NCBI RefSeq assembly: GCF_900104065.1
Contig: NZ_FNLC01000001.1
Coordinates: forward strand, 434,001 to 498,000
DNA length: 64,000 bases
DNA from: Natronobacterium texcoconense
GTDB lineage: Archaea > Halobacteriota > Halobacteria > Halobacteriales > Natrialbaceae
Reading direction: 5' to 3'
Shown here: piece by piece, positions 45,018-53,135 of the stretch
Position numbering within the stretch: position 1 is the stretch's first letter
Layout of the letters: the number at the start of each line of letters is the position of its first letter
Notes under the pieces: generated by a model
Databases searched by the model: none
What the model was told of the DNA's origin: nothing
What the model saw: only the letters and a program-made list of their open reading frames with translations
Translations under genes and position numbers: made by a program

Positions 45018-45141
45018 ATAGGAAGACGGTCGCTCGCTACGCTCACGGCTTCGCCGTTCGCATCGCGGTTCTCACTTCGTTCCGAATCGCGCCCCGCTCG
45101 CGCTGCGACTTCCAGGGCTTCAAATCCGACTTCGACGACGA

Positions 45142-45193
45142 TTCGCGCCGCTCGCGGATTTGCTCGCGGCGCAGAATAGTGGACTCGTCGGGA
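45142..45193. repeat. 52-bp exact direct repeat, copy 2 (tRNA-Ala 3' end and trailer)
   Basis: It is identical to 44876-44927 and overlaps the 3' end of the functional tRNA-Ala; see that entry. Confidence 0.9.
45145..45179 (-). terminator. tRNA-Ala trailer hairpin
   Basis: On the minus strand the tRNA is followed by CTATTCT and the hairpin GCGCCGCGAGCAAATCCGCG with its closing half. The stem gcgccg/cggcgc is at 45145-45172. A closely similar structure follows tRNA-Gln at 58837-58866, so it is probably a processing or termination signal. Confidence 0.55.
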
Positions 45194-45251
45194 TTTGAAC
45201 CCGAGGCCTCTTCCTTGCGAAGGAAGCGATCTACCACTGATCTACGAGCCC
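45180..45251 (-). tRNA. tRNA-Ala (anticodon CGC)
   Basis: A 72-nt cloverleaf reads GGGCTCG ... CGAGTCC with discriminator A. The anticodon stem-loop is CTTCC-TTCGCAA-GGAAG (anticodon CGC) and the T-arm is CTCGGGTTCAAATCCCGAC. No intron. CCA is not encoded, as usual in archaea. Partial copies of its 3' end lie downstream at 44914 and 44996. Confidence 0.95.
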
Positions 45252-45275
45252 GCACCCGTTTCTAACCCGGCGTCT

Positions 45276-45285
45276 CTATTTGTAG
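45276..45285 (-). promoter_or_regulatory. TATA box of tRNA-Ala
   Basis: On the minus strand CTACAAATAG lies 25-34 nt upstream of the tRNA 5' end at 45251. Confidence 0.6.
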
Positions 45286-45369
45286 CTTGTGTTTCGCGGG
45301 CAGGTCGTGAGAGGCCACCACGCGACCTTTCCGCTCGCTTCGAAGCTTCACACGATCGATCGGCTGTCT

Positions 45370-46065
45370 TTATCCCACCTGCAACACTCGAGCGCGCCCT
45401 GCAATCAATCCGAGGAAGAACCCGGTGAAGTGGGCGATCAGTGCGACGCCGGGCGCTGCGGTCGCGAGCGTGACTGCGATTGCAAGTCCCGCGAATACGA
45501 GGATCGTGGTCCACCGTGGTATCTCGATGGCGGACGCGAAACCGGCGGAGAGTCGGTTCGAAGCGGCGAGATATCCAAGTAGTGCGAAGACGGCTCCACT
45601 GGCTCCCAGTACGCCGTCGGTCGGCGTCGCAGGGATCAGTGGCATCGCTGCTGCCGCTCCGGTCACGACGATCTGGGCGATTCCGGCGAATGCTCCCATC
45701 GTCACGAAAAACACGTGGAATCGTAGTCGAGTCGTCGCCCGTGCGACGGCCCAGCCGAAGAGGACCAGTGCGAGACTGTTCGAGAGAAGATGGGCGAGTC
45801 CGTCGTGGGCGTAGACGCTCGTTACGATCGTCCACGGGTTCGCCGCCAGCGGCGGCGTGAGGACGAATAGCCCCGTCATTACTCCCAGAAGCGCAGCGAT
45901 CCGTTGCAGTAAAAAGACGACGAGAAAAACGGCGAGCACCTCGAGGATAGGGCTCCCGGATCCAGCAGTGTTTCCGGTCGCGCCGGCCCCGCGCTCGGGT
46001 CTCGAGTTGGGGGTTGCGTCCGACGGCGACCGCGTCCGCGGACGGTTTCGGTTCCCGTTTGACAT
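45370..46065 (-). CDS. Rhomboid-family intramembrane serine protease
   Basis: The 231-residue protein has a hydrophilic N-terminus (about 40 residues, Arg/Gly-rich) and then six hydrophobic helices. The catalytic Ser is in VLGASGAVFALLGYL (about 153) and the His in IAHFTGFFLGLIAG (about 212). An HxxxN-like element (YAHDGLAHLLSNSLALVLFG) precedes them, as in active rhomboids. It cleaves membrane proteins within the bilayer; haloarchaeal rhomboids affect S-layer glycoprotein processing in another species, and an S-layer gene lies 1.4 kb away. Confidence 0.9.
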   Translation of the reverse strand: MSNGNRNRPRTRSPSDATPNSRPERGAGATGNTAGSGSPILEVLAVFLVVFLLQRIAALLGVMTGLFVLTPPLAANPWTIVTSVYAHDGLAHLLSNSLALVLFGWAVARATTRLRFHVFFVTMGAFAGIAQIVVTGAAAAMPLIPATPTDGVLGASGAVFALLGYLAASNRLSAGFASAIEIPRWTTILVFAGLAIAVTLATAAPGVALIAHFTGFFLGLIAGRARVLQVG

Positions 46066-46226
46066 ACACGTACTGAGGTGTCGAGAAACAAAAGTCTACA
46101 CGGCTTACGCAGGTCAGCCCGGAGGAAGCGGGGGGTTTCTCGAGTAGGGGAAAGATACGGAGGTGATGGCTGTGGCTACTGGTGTAGAAAACGTGAAAAA
46201 GTTGAATCGGCGAACGGCGATCGGAT

Positions 46227-46535
46227 CTAGTCTTCGAGGACGATCTCGATCGAAACGTCGTTTGGCACCTGAATGCGCATGAGCTGTCGGAGTGCGCGTT
46301 CGTCGGCGTCCAGATCGATCAGGCGCTTGTGGACGCGCATCTCCCAGTGCTCCCACGTCGCGGTGCCTTCGCCGTCAGGCGACTTCCGCGCCGGTACCTC
46401 GAGGGTCTTGGTCGGCAGCGGGATCGGACCGCTGAGGTTGACGCCGGTGTTGTTCGCGATCTCGCGGACGTCGTCGCAGATGTCGTCGAGGTCGTCTGGA
46501 CTCGTGCCCGCGAGTCGAACGCGTGCCTGCTGCAT
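46227..46535 (-). CDS. rpsJ: Ribosomal protein uS10
   Basis: The 102-residue protein is recognisable by [20 protein letters not shown], the [19 protein letters not shown] loop and [19 protein letters not shown]. It is part of the 30S head. Its ATG follows the EF-1alpha stop codon with no gap, so they are cotranscribed, as is common in archaea. Confidence 0.97.
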   Translation of the reverse strand: MQQARVRLAGTSPDDLDDICDDVREIANNTGVNLSGPIPLPTKTLEVPARKSPDGEGTATWEHWEMRVHKRLIDLDADERALRQLMRIQVPNDVSIEIVLED

Positions 46536-47798
46536 TTATTTCTCGTTGACCTCGAGGACCTTCCCGGCCGCGATGGTCTGACCCATGTCGCGGATCGCGA
46601 AGCTCCCGAGTTCGGGGATCTCGCTGGACGGCTCGATGCTGAGGGGCTTCTGTGGTCGGATGGTGACCACAGCAGCGTCGCCCGACTGGATGAAGTCGGG
46701 GTTCTCCTCGGCGACCTCGCCGCTCGAGGGGTCCATCTTCTTGTCGATGGATTCGATCGTACACGCGACCTGGGACGTGTGGGCGTGGAAGACCGGCGTG
46801 TATCCCGAGGTGATGACCGAGGGGTGCTGCATGACGACGATCTGAGCCTGGAAGGTTTCGGCAACCTTTGGCGGGTCGTCGGCCGGACCACAGACGTCAC
46901 CACGGCGGATGTCGTCCTTGCCGATGCCGCGGACGTTGAATCCGACGTTGTCACCGGGCTCTGCTTTCGGCACCTCTTCGTGGTGCATCTCGATCGTCTT
47001 GACCTCGCCACCGACGTCGGATGGCTGGAAGACGACGTCGTCGCCAATGTTCATGACACCGGTTTCGATACGTCCGACGGGGACGGTACCGATACCGGAG
47101 ATCGTGTAAACGTCCTGGATGGGGAGTCGGAGCGACGCGTCCGTCGGCGGCTCCGGCTCCGGCAGGGCGTTGAGGGCCTCGAGGAGGATCTCGCCGTCGT
47201 ACCAGTCGGTGTTGTCGGAGCGCTCGGCGATGTTGTCGCCTTCGAACGCCGAGATCGGAATGAACGAGGCGTCGTCGGTGTTGAACTGGACCTGCTTGAG
47301 CAGCTGCTCGACTTCTTCGACGACCTCGTCGTACGTCGACTCCTTGTAGTCGACGACGTCCATCTTGTTGACGCCGATGATGAGTTCGTCGATACCCAGG
47401 GTGCGAGCCAGGAAGACGTGCTCCTGTGTCTGGGGTGCGACGCCGTCGTCAGCAGCGACGACGAGGACGGCGTTGTCGGCCTGGCTCGCGCCAGTGATCA
47501 TGTTCTTGACGAAGTCGCGGTGACCAGGACAGTCGACGATGGTGAAGTCGTACTCGTCGGTGGAGAACTCCTGGTGGGCGATGTCGATGGTGACACCACG
47601 CTCTCGCTCTTCGGCGAGGTTGTCCATGACGTAGGCGAACTCGAATCCGCCCTTGCCTTTCTCCTCGGCTTCCTCGCGGTGCTGTTCGATGACGTGCTCG
47701 GGTACGCTCCCCGTCTCGTAGAGGAGTCGTCCCACGAGCGTACTCTTCCCGTGGTCAACGTGACCGATGATGGCCAGGTTCTGGTGTTGTTCGCTCAT
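46536..47798 (-). CDS. tef1a: Translation elongation factor EF-1alpha (aEF1A)
   Basis: The 420-residue GTPase has G1 [20 protein letters not shown] (about 12-31), switch I near [11 protein letters not shown]3 [12 protein letters not shown] (about 88), G4 NKMD (about 145), and beta-barrel domains 2 and 3. It carries aminoacyl-tRNA to the ribosome. Length and motifs are normal. A TATA box lies about 29 nt upstream of the ATG. Confidence 0.98.
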   Translation of the reverse strand: MSEQHQNLAIIGHVDHGKSTLVGRLLYETGSVPEHVIEQHREEAEEKGKGGFEFAYVMDNLAEERERGVTIDIAHQEFSTDEYDFTIVDCPGHRDFVKNMITGASQADNAVLVVAADDGVAPQTQEHVFLARTLGIDELIIGVNKMDVVDYKESTYDEVVEEVEQLLKQVQFNTDDASFIPISAFEGDNIAERSDNTDWYDGEILLEALNALPEPEPPTDASLRLPIQDVYTISGIGTVPVGRIETGVMNIGDDVVFQPSDVGGEVKTIEMHHEEVPKAEPGDNVGFNVRGIGKDDIRRGDVCGPADDPPKVAETFQAQIVVMQHPSVITSGYTPVFHAHTSQVACTIESIDKKMDPSSGEVAEENPDFIQSGDAAVVTIRPQKPLSIEPSSEIPELGSFAIRDMGQTIAAGKVLEVNEK

Positions 47799-47823
47799 TG
47801 TTGTAGCTCACGCGCAGAGGCGC

Positions 47824-47830
47824 TTATATC
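47824..47830 (-). promoter_or_regulatory. TATA box for tef1a
   Basis: On the minus strand gatataa is centred about 29 nt before the ATG at 47798, consistent with a leaderless or very short-leader mRNA for this highly expressed gene. Confidence 0.6.
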
Positions 47831-48011
47831 GGTCTCTTTCGCTCGTTGCGGTTAAAACCATTTCGAAAGCGTATTCGATTCACCCCGTCGCCGTCTTGCG
47901 GTTTGTGTCTCGTACACACGGAACGTGCATGACGACGGGTCGTTATCGATCGGCGACGTGGTGCGCTCTCGAGCGGTGAGACGAACCGGGTCCGAAATCG
48001 CGTGCGTATCC

Positions 48012-48962
48012 TTATTCGAGCGGTGGAAGCCGACCGACGTCGGAGAGGACTGCGGTCGCCGTCTCTGGACCGCCCGCACCGCGGCCGCTCGAGTGGAGGG
48101 AGCCGGCGTGTCGGGTCTCGATCTGGACGATGTTTCGGGTGCCAGTGACCGCGAGTGCGCCGTTTTCGGGGACGAGTCGCGGACCGACGCGGACGCCGTC
48201 GCGGGTCGCTTCGCCGATGAGGCGGATCGTTCGGCCGTCTTCGGCGGCGAGTTCGAGCGCGCTCCCGGGGACGTCTTCGATTCCGTCGACGGTGGCATCC
48301 TCTAGCGAGAAGCCGCCGTCGGCGAGCACGTTCGCGAGGATGACGAACTTCAGTGCGGCGTCGGTGCCGTCGACGTCGAAGGTGGGGTCGGCCTCGGCGA
48401 CGCCAAGGTCCTGTGCTTCCGCGAGGACGTGCTCGTAGTCGAGCCCTTCGGCTGCCATCCGCGTGAGGATGAAGTTCGCGGTCCCGTTGAGCACGCCACG
48501 AACGGCGGTGACCGCCTGTGGCGTCTCGTCTTCGATCGTCGAGAGCACGGGGATAGCGCCGCCGACGGTGGCCTCGAATCGGACCGAACCCGCGCTGTCA
48601 GCCTCGAGTTCGCGCAGTTCCTCGTACCGTTCGGCGACGGGGCCTTTGTTCGCCAGGACGACGTGTCGGTCGTCCTCGAGCGCGCGTTCGGCGTGCGAGA
48701 AGCCAGGCTGGGCGTCGTCGAGCGTCGTCGGGGTTGCCTCGACGAGGACGTCGTACTCGGTTTCGAAGACGTCGTCGGGATCGGCTGGCCCGAGGTCGTC
48801 GCCACTGACCTTTCGGTCGATAGCTTCCCGAGTGTCGATACCGTCGGAATCGACCGCCGCAGTCGTCGAGTCCGCGAGCGCGACGACCTCGTGTCCGTAC
48901 TCGCTGGCGAGGTCGGCGACCGAGCGGCCGACGTCACCGGCACCGAGGATCGCGAGTTTCAT
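48012..48962 (-). CDS. hom: Homoserine dehydrogenase
   Basis: The 316-residue enzyme has an N-terminal Rossmann motif (LAILGAGDVGRSVADLASEY) and the catalytic-domain motifs EATVGGAIPVL and GVLNGTANFIL (about 155). Next comes DPTFDVDGTDAALKFVILAN (about 193). It converts aspartate semialdehyde to homoserine, supplying threonine and methionine. It lacks the C-terminal ACT domain of longer forms; a separate ACT protein is encoded just upstream, overlapping by 4 nt. Confidence 0.93.
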   Translation of the reverse strand: MKLAILGAGDVGRSVADLASEYGHEVVALADSTTAAVDSDGIDTREAIDRKVSGDDLGPADPDDVFETEYDVLVEATPTTLDDAQPGFSHAERALEDDRHVVLANKGPVAERYEELRELEADSAGSVRFEATVGGAIPVLSTIEDETPQAVTAVRGVLNGTANFILTRMAAEGLDYEHVLAEAQDLGVAEADPTFDVDGTDAALKFVILANVLADGGFSLEDATVDGIEDVPGSALELAAEDGRTIRLIGEATRDGVRVGPRLVPENGALAVTGTRNIVQIETRHAGSLHSSGRGAGGPETATAVLSDVGRLPPLE

Positions 48963-49537
48963 GCAGTGTCACCTCCGATCAGGGGTTCGACGACGGTGAG
49001 TTCCTTCTCGTCGCCGATCGACCGAATCGCGGTCAGTGCCTCCTCGGATCGGCCCGAGTCGATCGCGAGTCGAACCCGTGCGCTCGAGACGGCGTCGGTT
49101 CCGTCGGGAGCGGCAAGCGAGAGGTCGAGGACAGCGGCGCTTGCCTCGTCTTCGATTCGGGTGAGCGTCTCGGAGAGGCCGTTTTCGACGAGTTGGCCGA
49201 CCAGAACGACGCTGATTTCTTCGCCGTAGTGTTCGGCACCGGCCTGGATGACGTTGACGCCGGCGTCGCGAAGCGCCTCGACGACGTCGTCGAACCGATC
49301 GGGCGGACACTCCAGGTCCACCTCGACTGGGATATGCCCACGGGGTGTGATGTTGCCACGCTCGTGGTGAATACTCAGGAGATTGCCACCGTTGTCCGCG
49401 ATTGGAGCGAGCGCCCGGAGCAGTTCGCCGGGTTCGTCGACGAGCTCGAGGCGGACGGTGTACGCGCGGACGCCGCCGTCGGCCTCCGTTTCAGCGTCAG
49501 TTCCTCGATCGCTGCTTTCGTCAGCCATCGCCGTCAC
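48959..49537 (-). CDS. ACT-domain protein, probable regulatory partner of homoserine dehydrogenase
   Basis: The 192-residue protein has an acidic N-terminal 20 residues. An ACT domain follows (YTVRLELVDEPGELLRALAP, about 25-44, and GGNLLSIHHERGNITPRGHI). A further region resembles a second ACT-like fold (LVGQLVENGLSETLTRIEDE). The 4-nt ATGA overlap with hom indicates coupling. ACT modules bind amino acids and feedback-regulate, so it is likely to make homoserine dehydrogenase respond to threonine (inference). ATG at 49528 is an alternative start. Confidence 0.85.
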   Translation of the reverse strand: MTAMADESSDRGTDAETEADGGVRAYTVRLELVDEPGELLRALAPIADNGGNLLSIHHERGNITPRGHIPVEVDLECPPDRFDDVVEALRDAGVNVIQAGAEHYGEEISVVLVGQLVENGLSETLTRIEDEASAAVLDLSLAAPDGTDAVSSARVRLAIDSGRSEEALTAIRSIGDEKELTVVEPLIGGDTA

Positions 49538-49787
49538 CTCCTGTTCGTGAGCGTCTACACGTCCTCATTGTGTATGGCTCCGAATTTGGGCCGTAAAAGG
49601 ATATAGTCGTTCCCAAAACTCACCAACCCTGCCAACGTGGACCATACAGGTTACGGTCGGTTGGTGGGTTCGTCGCACTCGCCCGGATTGTATCTCGGTG
49701 ATGGTCGAAGACGGTGTTGGTGGTGAGGGCGGTGAGACCGAACGCTCGCGCGTACGGGAAACACAAAATAGAGATAATGAATTCAGC

Positions 49788-50171
49788 CTAGAGGTGATCT
49801 TTGCCCGGATTCGACGACCCCCAGTCACCCCGCCCACCTTCGGTTCGATCGATACCCATGATCGATTCGGGCTGATCCGGTCCGCCGAGGCTATCGCGAG
49901 CATCCGGAACTCGGACCGTTACTTCGTCGATTTCGGGCCACTTGATGAGTTCTGCCTTGATGTTTCCCGTCGTTACGTCGCTGACCGAACACCCCTTGCA
50001 CCCGCCGCCGAGTTCGATCACGACCTCGCCGCCCTCGGGGTCGGCCTTTCGAACCGCGCTGGTCCCCCCGTGCATCTGGATAATCGGCATCTCCCGGCTG
50101 AGCCACTTCTCGACGCGTTCGCGCAGTTCCCCCTCCGCGTCGGCGTCGGTATCGACGTCGGATTCAGTCAT
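49788..50171 (-). CDS. NifU C-terminal-domain-like Fe-S scaffold protein
   Basis: The 127-residue protein contains the NifU/Nfu core: VEKWLSREMPIIQMHGGTSA (about 20-39), VVIELGGGCKGCSVSDVTTG (CxxC near 65) and IKAELIKWPEIDEVTVRV. It probably carries or delivers Fe-S clusters. The ATG at 50171 is preferred; the upstream open frame lacks conservation. The acidic start (TESDVDTDADAEGEL) is normal for haloarchaea. Confidence 0.9.
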   Translation of the reverse strand: MTESDVDTDADAEGELRERVEKWLSREMPIIQMHGGTSAVRKADPEGGEVVIELGGGCKGCSVSDVTTGNIKAELIKWPEIDEVTVRVPDARDSLGGPDQPESIMGIDRTEGGRGDWGSSNPGKDHL

Positions 50172-50313
50172 CACTCCTCGTACACACTCGAGCGGGGAAT
50201 AGGTTTGGTTCGACAAAACGTTCGTGGTTAATAATACACGTTTACTGTCCACCGCCGGCTTCACCGACACGATCTGTAGTAAAAGATGGAGATCGGTGGC
50301 CGTTCGCTCGAGT

Positions 50314-50895
50314 TTACCGTTTTCCGCTCAGTCTCCGGTCGAGGATCGTTCCGAGGACCCCGCCGGCCCCTGCGAAGACGGCAGGGTAGACGAGTCCGGC
50401 GAGGCCGATTGCGGGAAGCGTGTCCGGCGAACCGCTCGCTCCGCCGACGGTAACCTCGAAGAGGAAGACGCCAGCGACGGTCAACAGGAGGTAACCGGGC
50501 AGTGCCGTAAGCCCCACGAGCAGTCCGTCGGTCGGCGTCGACGGTCGTCGGTAGCTAGCGAGGCCGATACCGGCTGCGAGCAAGAGGCCTGCCGGAACCG
50601 CGTACAGGGCGACAGTGAACCCGTTCTCACCACCGATGAACGTCGTCACGTGGCTGCCGACCAGTGGCAGGTCACTGAACAGCGTCTCGACCTGGTGGGC
50701 GTTGTAGAACACCCAGCCGACCATTTCGTAGGTCGCAGCCCCTCCGTCGAACGCCTCGACGAACCGATGAAGTGGAGATTCCCGAATATCGCCCGCAACG
50801 ACCAGGAAGGTCGAGGTATATCCGACGAGCCACGCCAGGATTCCGGCGACCGCACCCTCGAGGTAGGGAAGTCGGTCGGAAGCCGCGTTCGTCAC
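50314..50895 (-). CDS. Haloarchaeal membrane protein of unknown function
   Basis: The 193-residue protein has four or five hydrophobic segments (VAGILAWLVGYTSTFLVVAG, FTVALYAVPAGLLLAAGIGL, LLVGLTALPGYLLLTVAGVF, IGLAGLVYPAVFAGAGGVLG) and no catalytic motif. It starts at a GTG at 50895, two bases after the stop of the upstream membrane-protein gene. The pair is probably cotranscribed and could form one complex. It resembles a halobacterial DUF-only family. Confidence 0.75.
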   Translation of the reverse strand: MTNAASDRLPYLEGAVAGILAWLVGYTSTFLVVAGDIRESPLHRFVEAFDGGAATYEMVGWVFYNAHQVETLFSDLPLVGSHVTTFIGGENGFTVALYAVPAGLLLAAGIGLASYRRPSTPTDGLLVGLTALPGYLLLTVAGVFLFEVTVGGASGSPDTLPAIGLAGLVYPAVFAGAGGVLGTILDRRLSGKR

Positions 50896-50897
50896 GG

Positions 50898-51446
50898 TTA
50901 CTCACCTCCTGTCCCGTCGATACCGGCTTGCTCGTCGCGTTCGTCGCCGCGAGTAACTCGCTCGGCCAGGAGTTCCGAGATCGGCTCGAGCGAGACGTAC
51001 AACCGCGCCGCGAGGATCGCCAGTGGCGGTAACGCGATCGCGAGGAAGACGACGTCGTACGTCCAGCCCGCGTCGCCGAGCAACGGAACGAAAAGCGGTG
51101 CGAGTCCTCGGTGGGCAACTATCACTGCGAGAAAGACGACGAGCAACTGGACGATTGAGGCGATGTCGTCGACGACTGCCGGCGGCCCCTCGAGGGCCGA
51201 CCGGAGCAGCGACGCGAGTGCGGGTGCGAGATACAGCAGAAGGGCGACGATTGCGACCGTCACGATCGCACCGACGACGCCGACGAAGGTGACCGGCGTC
51301 CCGGGAATTACGCGATCGACGCCCGGGAGAACGGAGATCAGCGAGAGCAGCAGTATCGCTGACAGTGTCGCGATCAGGAGCTTTCCGACTGTTCGGACCG
51401 TATCGTGGTCCATCGGTGCAGGGTATTCAGAGCGGTCGTAGGTCAT
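50898..51446 (-). CDS. Haloarchaeal membrane protein, partner of the 50314 gene
   Basis: The 182-residue protein has four or five transmembrane segments (GKLLIATLSAILLLSLISVL, FVGVVGAIVTVAIVALLLYL, IASIVQLLVVFLAVIVAHRG, VVFLAIALPPLAILAARLYV). The C-terminus is hydrophilic and acidic. It is followed by the other membrane gene after a 2-nt gap. No family function recognised. Confidence 0.75.
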   Translation of the reverse strand: MTYDRSEYPAPMDHDTVRTVGKLLIATLSAILLLSLISVLPGVDRVIPGTPVTFVGVVGAIVTVAIVALLLYLAPALASLLRSALEGPPAVVDDIASIVQLLVVFLAVIVAHRGLAPLFVPLLGDAGWTYDVVFLAIALPPLAILAARLYVSLEPISELLAERVTRGDERDEQAGIDGTGGE

Positions 51447-51622
51447 ACGCGTCTGGGTCTGGGGGCCATCACCCCTAATAATCAGATGGTCGTCAACGTT
51501 GATTTCTCCCGTTTGATTACGTTTTAAAACCGTTTATCGGCGACACGTTCGATCCGACGCGGCGTCGTGCTGGCCGTACACGACTCAGTTACGAATTTGT
51601 GTATTGATACCGTAGTACAAGT

Positions 51623-51859
51623 ATGGGGCTCCTCGACTCGCTCCGTAACGCTGCACGGCTGCTCGAGTCCAGCGCGGCTTCGAACTCGCGTATGGCCACC
51701 GATTCGGACTCGAGAATCGCAGGCGCGTACTGGTGTGACGACTGTTCGGTCCGGATTCCCGTCTCGAAAGAGGAACTTGACGACGAGCGATCGTGTCCCG
51801 ACTGCGGCGAGTCGATGCGACTGGAGCGGCATCCCGAGTCGGGACACTGTGCCTGCTGA
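51623..51859 (+). CDS. Small zinc-ribbon protein
   Basis: The 78-residue protein has CxxC pairs CDDCS (about 38) and CPDCG (about 58) and a further C-terminal CAC. They follow a helix (LLDSLRNAARLLESSAASN). A Ser/Asp-rich linker connects them. It is similar in style to the 80-aa ribbon protein at 6362. A weak TATA-like aatttgtg is about 27 nt before the ATG. Confidence 0.7.
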   Translation: MGLLDSLRNAARLLESSAASNSRMATDSDSRIAGAYWCDDCSVRIPVSKEELDDERSCPDCGESMRLERHPESGHCAC

Positions 51860-51902
51860 TCGTCGGCAAAACGACGATTCGGCCGGCACGGACGGTGGAC
51901 GG

Positions 51903-52704
51903 TCAACTGTAGAACGCGTCCGCCCCGTGGTCGTCCCGCCACGTGAACGCGAACAGCCGACGCGCTGGCAGACGCTCGAGTTCACGTCCGTCGGCCGCGT
52001 CGCCGGTCACACCGTCCCAGACGGTGCCGTCGGCGCGGAAGCCGAAGCGTTCCGTGTCGCCCTCCTCGCTACCTCCAGCTTGTTCGAACTCGTACCCCGG
52101 ATTCTCGAATGCGTGCAACCCGCCATCGGTCGCGAACGCGACGACGTCGACATCGCCGACGGTCTCGTAGACGACACCACCGGCGGCCTCCACGCGCGGT
52201 AGCGGGAACCCGAGCGCGTCGCCACCGGTCTCGAGGCCGAGAACAACGGTCTTTGGCTCGAGGTCAAGTCCCCACTCCCGCGTCTCGTCTGCGCCCCGGT
52301 GGGCTGCCAGCCCGAACCCGTCGGCGTCGAAGTAGTCCGCGTACGGGCGGTCGTCGTAGTCGATCTCGGCGGGTTCGTCGTCGTCGCTTGCAGCCTCGCT
52401 CGCCGCGTCTTCGACGGGCTGGAGCACGAGACCGTCGGGATACCGCTCGCGGAAGGCCGCCCAGGTCGTCGTCGTGGCCGCCCGGACCGCCAGCCGTTCG
52501 CCCTCGAGGTCGCCGGCGATACAGGCTCCAGAGGACGTCGTTGACGATCTCGTGGTAGTCGAGAATCCGGATCGGATACGCCTTCGGCGGCGACGACTCG
52601 AGGACGATTACGTCGTCGGTCGGTTCGCCCACGTGTTCCGAGCCGAAGGTCGGCTCGTCGATGCTCGGTATCGCATCTTTCGGGATGACCTGGCGGACGT
52701 TCAC
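51903..52704 (-). pseudogene. DUF3179-family gene with internal deletion and frameshift
   Basis: The N-terminal frame (from 52704) reads QVIPKDAIPSIDEPTFGSEH ... RILDYHEIVND, as in DUF3179 proteins. The C-terminal frame, ending at 51903, reads CIAGDLEGERLAV ... TTTTWAAFRERYPDGLVLQP and continues to TWRDDHGADAFYS. The two lie in different frames and join around 52540 (cctctggagcctgtatcgccg). The expected middle part, which normally contains the VTWCPLC-type motif, is missing (about 80 residues estimated). The gene is therefore inactive. DUF3179 function is unknown. Confidence 0.8.
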
Positions 52705-53105
52705 GGTAGTCGACGTTCGAGACCGCGGCTACTGAACGTGGTGGAAACGGTTTCCTGCCTGTCGTGACTCAGTCGATAACGGTGATTCACGTCTCTTCAT
52801 CCCGAACAAAGGCTCATTTCCAACGGTCGCGTCAGCACGCCTTCCCTGAACCCGTTCAGGAGGTGGAATTACCCAATCCGAAAACGACGCCGATCGACTC
52901 GGTCATCCGTTCAACGCGTCATTAGTTACTAATCCTCGTTCGATAACCGCGGGCCGCTATTACTCTGTCCGTCTCGATCCGTTCCTCGCGGTCTCGTGGC
53001 CAGAATGCCGTCGAATTGCTGTCGTGCCCCACCGTCGATGCAATCCGCCATTAGCTTCGATGGTTCGTCGACAATCTCTGAATCACTCCTAGAACGAAGT
53101 GTGAA
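52705..53105. other. Gene-free interval upstream of the ABC solute-binding gene
   Basis: No supported coding frame. A hairpin cctgaac-cc-gttcagg lies at 52845-52860. A TATA-like agcttttac ends the interval and probably belongs to the downstream gene. Confidence 0.5.
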
Positions 53106-53113
53106 AGCTTTTA
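53106..53113 (+). promoter_or_regulatory. TATA box for the solute-binding protein
   Basis: The sequence agcttttac is centred about 27 nt before the ATG at 53136. Confidence 0.55.
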
Positions 53114-53135
53114 CAGCAGGTGTGGCACGACCTCC

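Larger units (their letters stand above)
44680..45141. other. Gene-free interval between S-layer gene and tRNA-Ala
   Basis: It holds partial copies of the tRNA-Ala 3' region and palindromes, listed separately. There is also an inverted tRNA-end segment, cgagtccact (44864-44873), opposing agtggactcg (44912-44921) around a gcgccg/cggcgc stem. Purine-rich gcgagcgaagcgag-type palindromes lie at 44932-44947. No coding frame is convincing. Confidence 0.5.

Noticed and set aside
45000-45060. A second tRNA gene near 44996
   Set aside because: Only the 3' T-arm and acceptor strand are present; no anticodon arm or 5' half can be paired.
46329-47855. 508-codon plus-strand frame opposite tef1a
   Set aside because: Pure antisense of the EF-1alpha gene with no recognisable domain.
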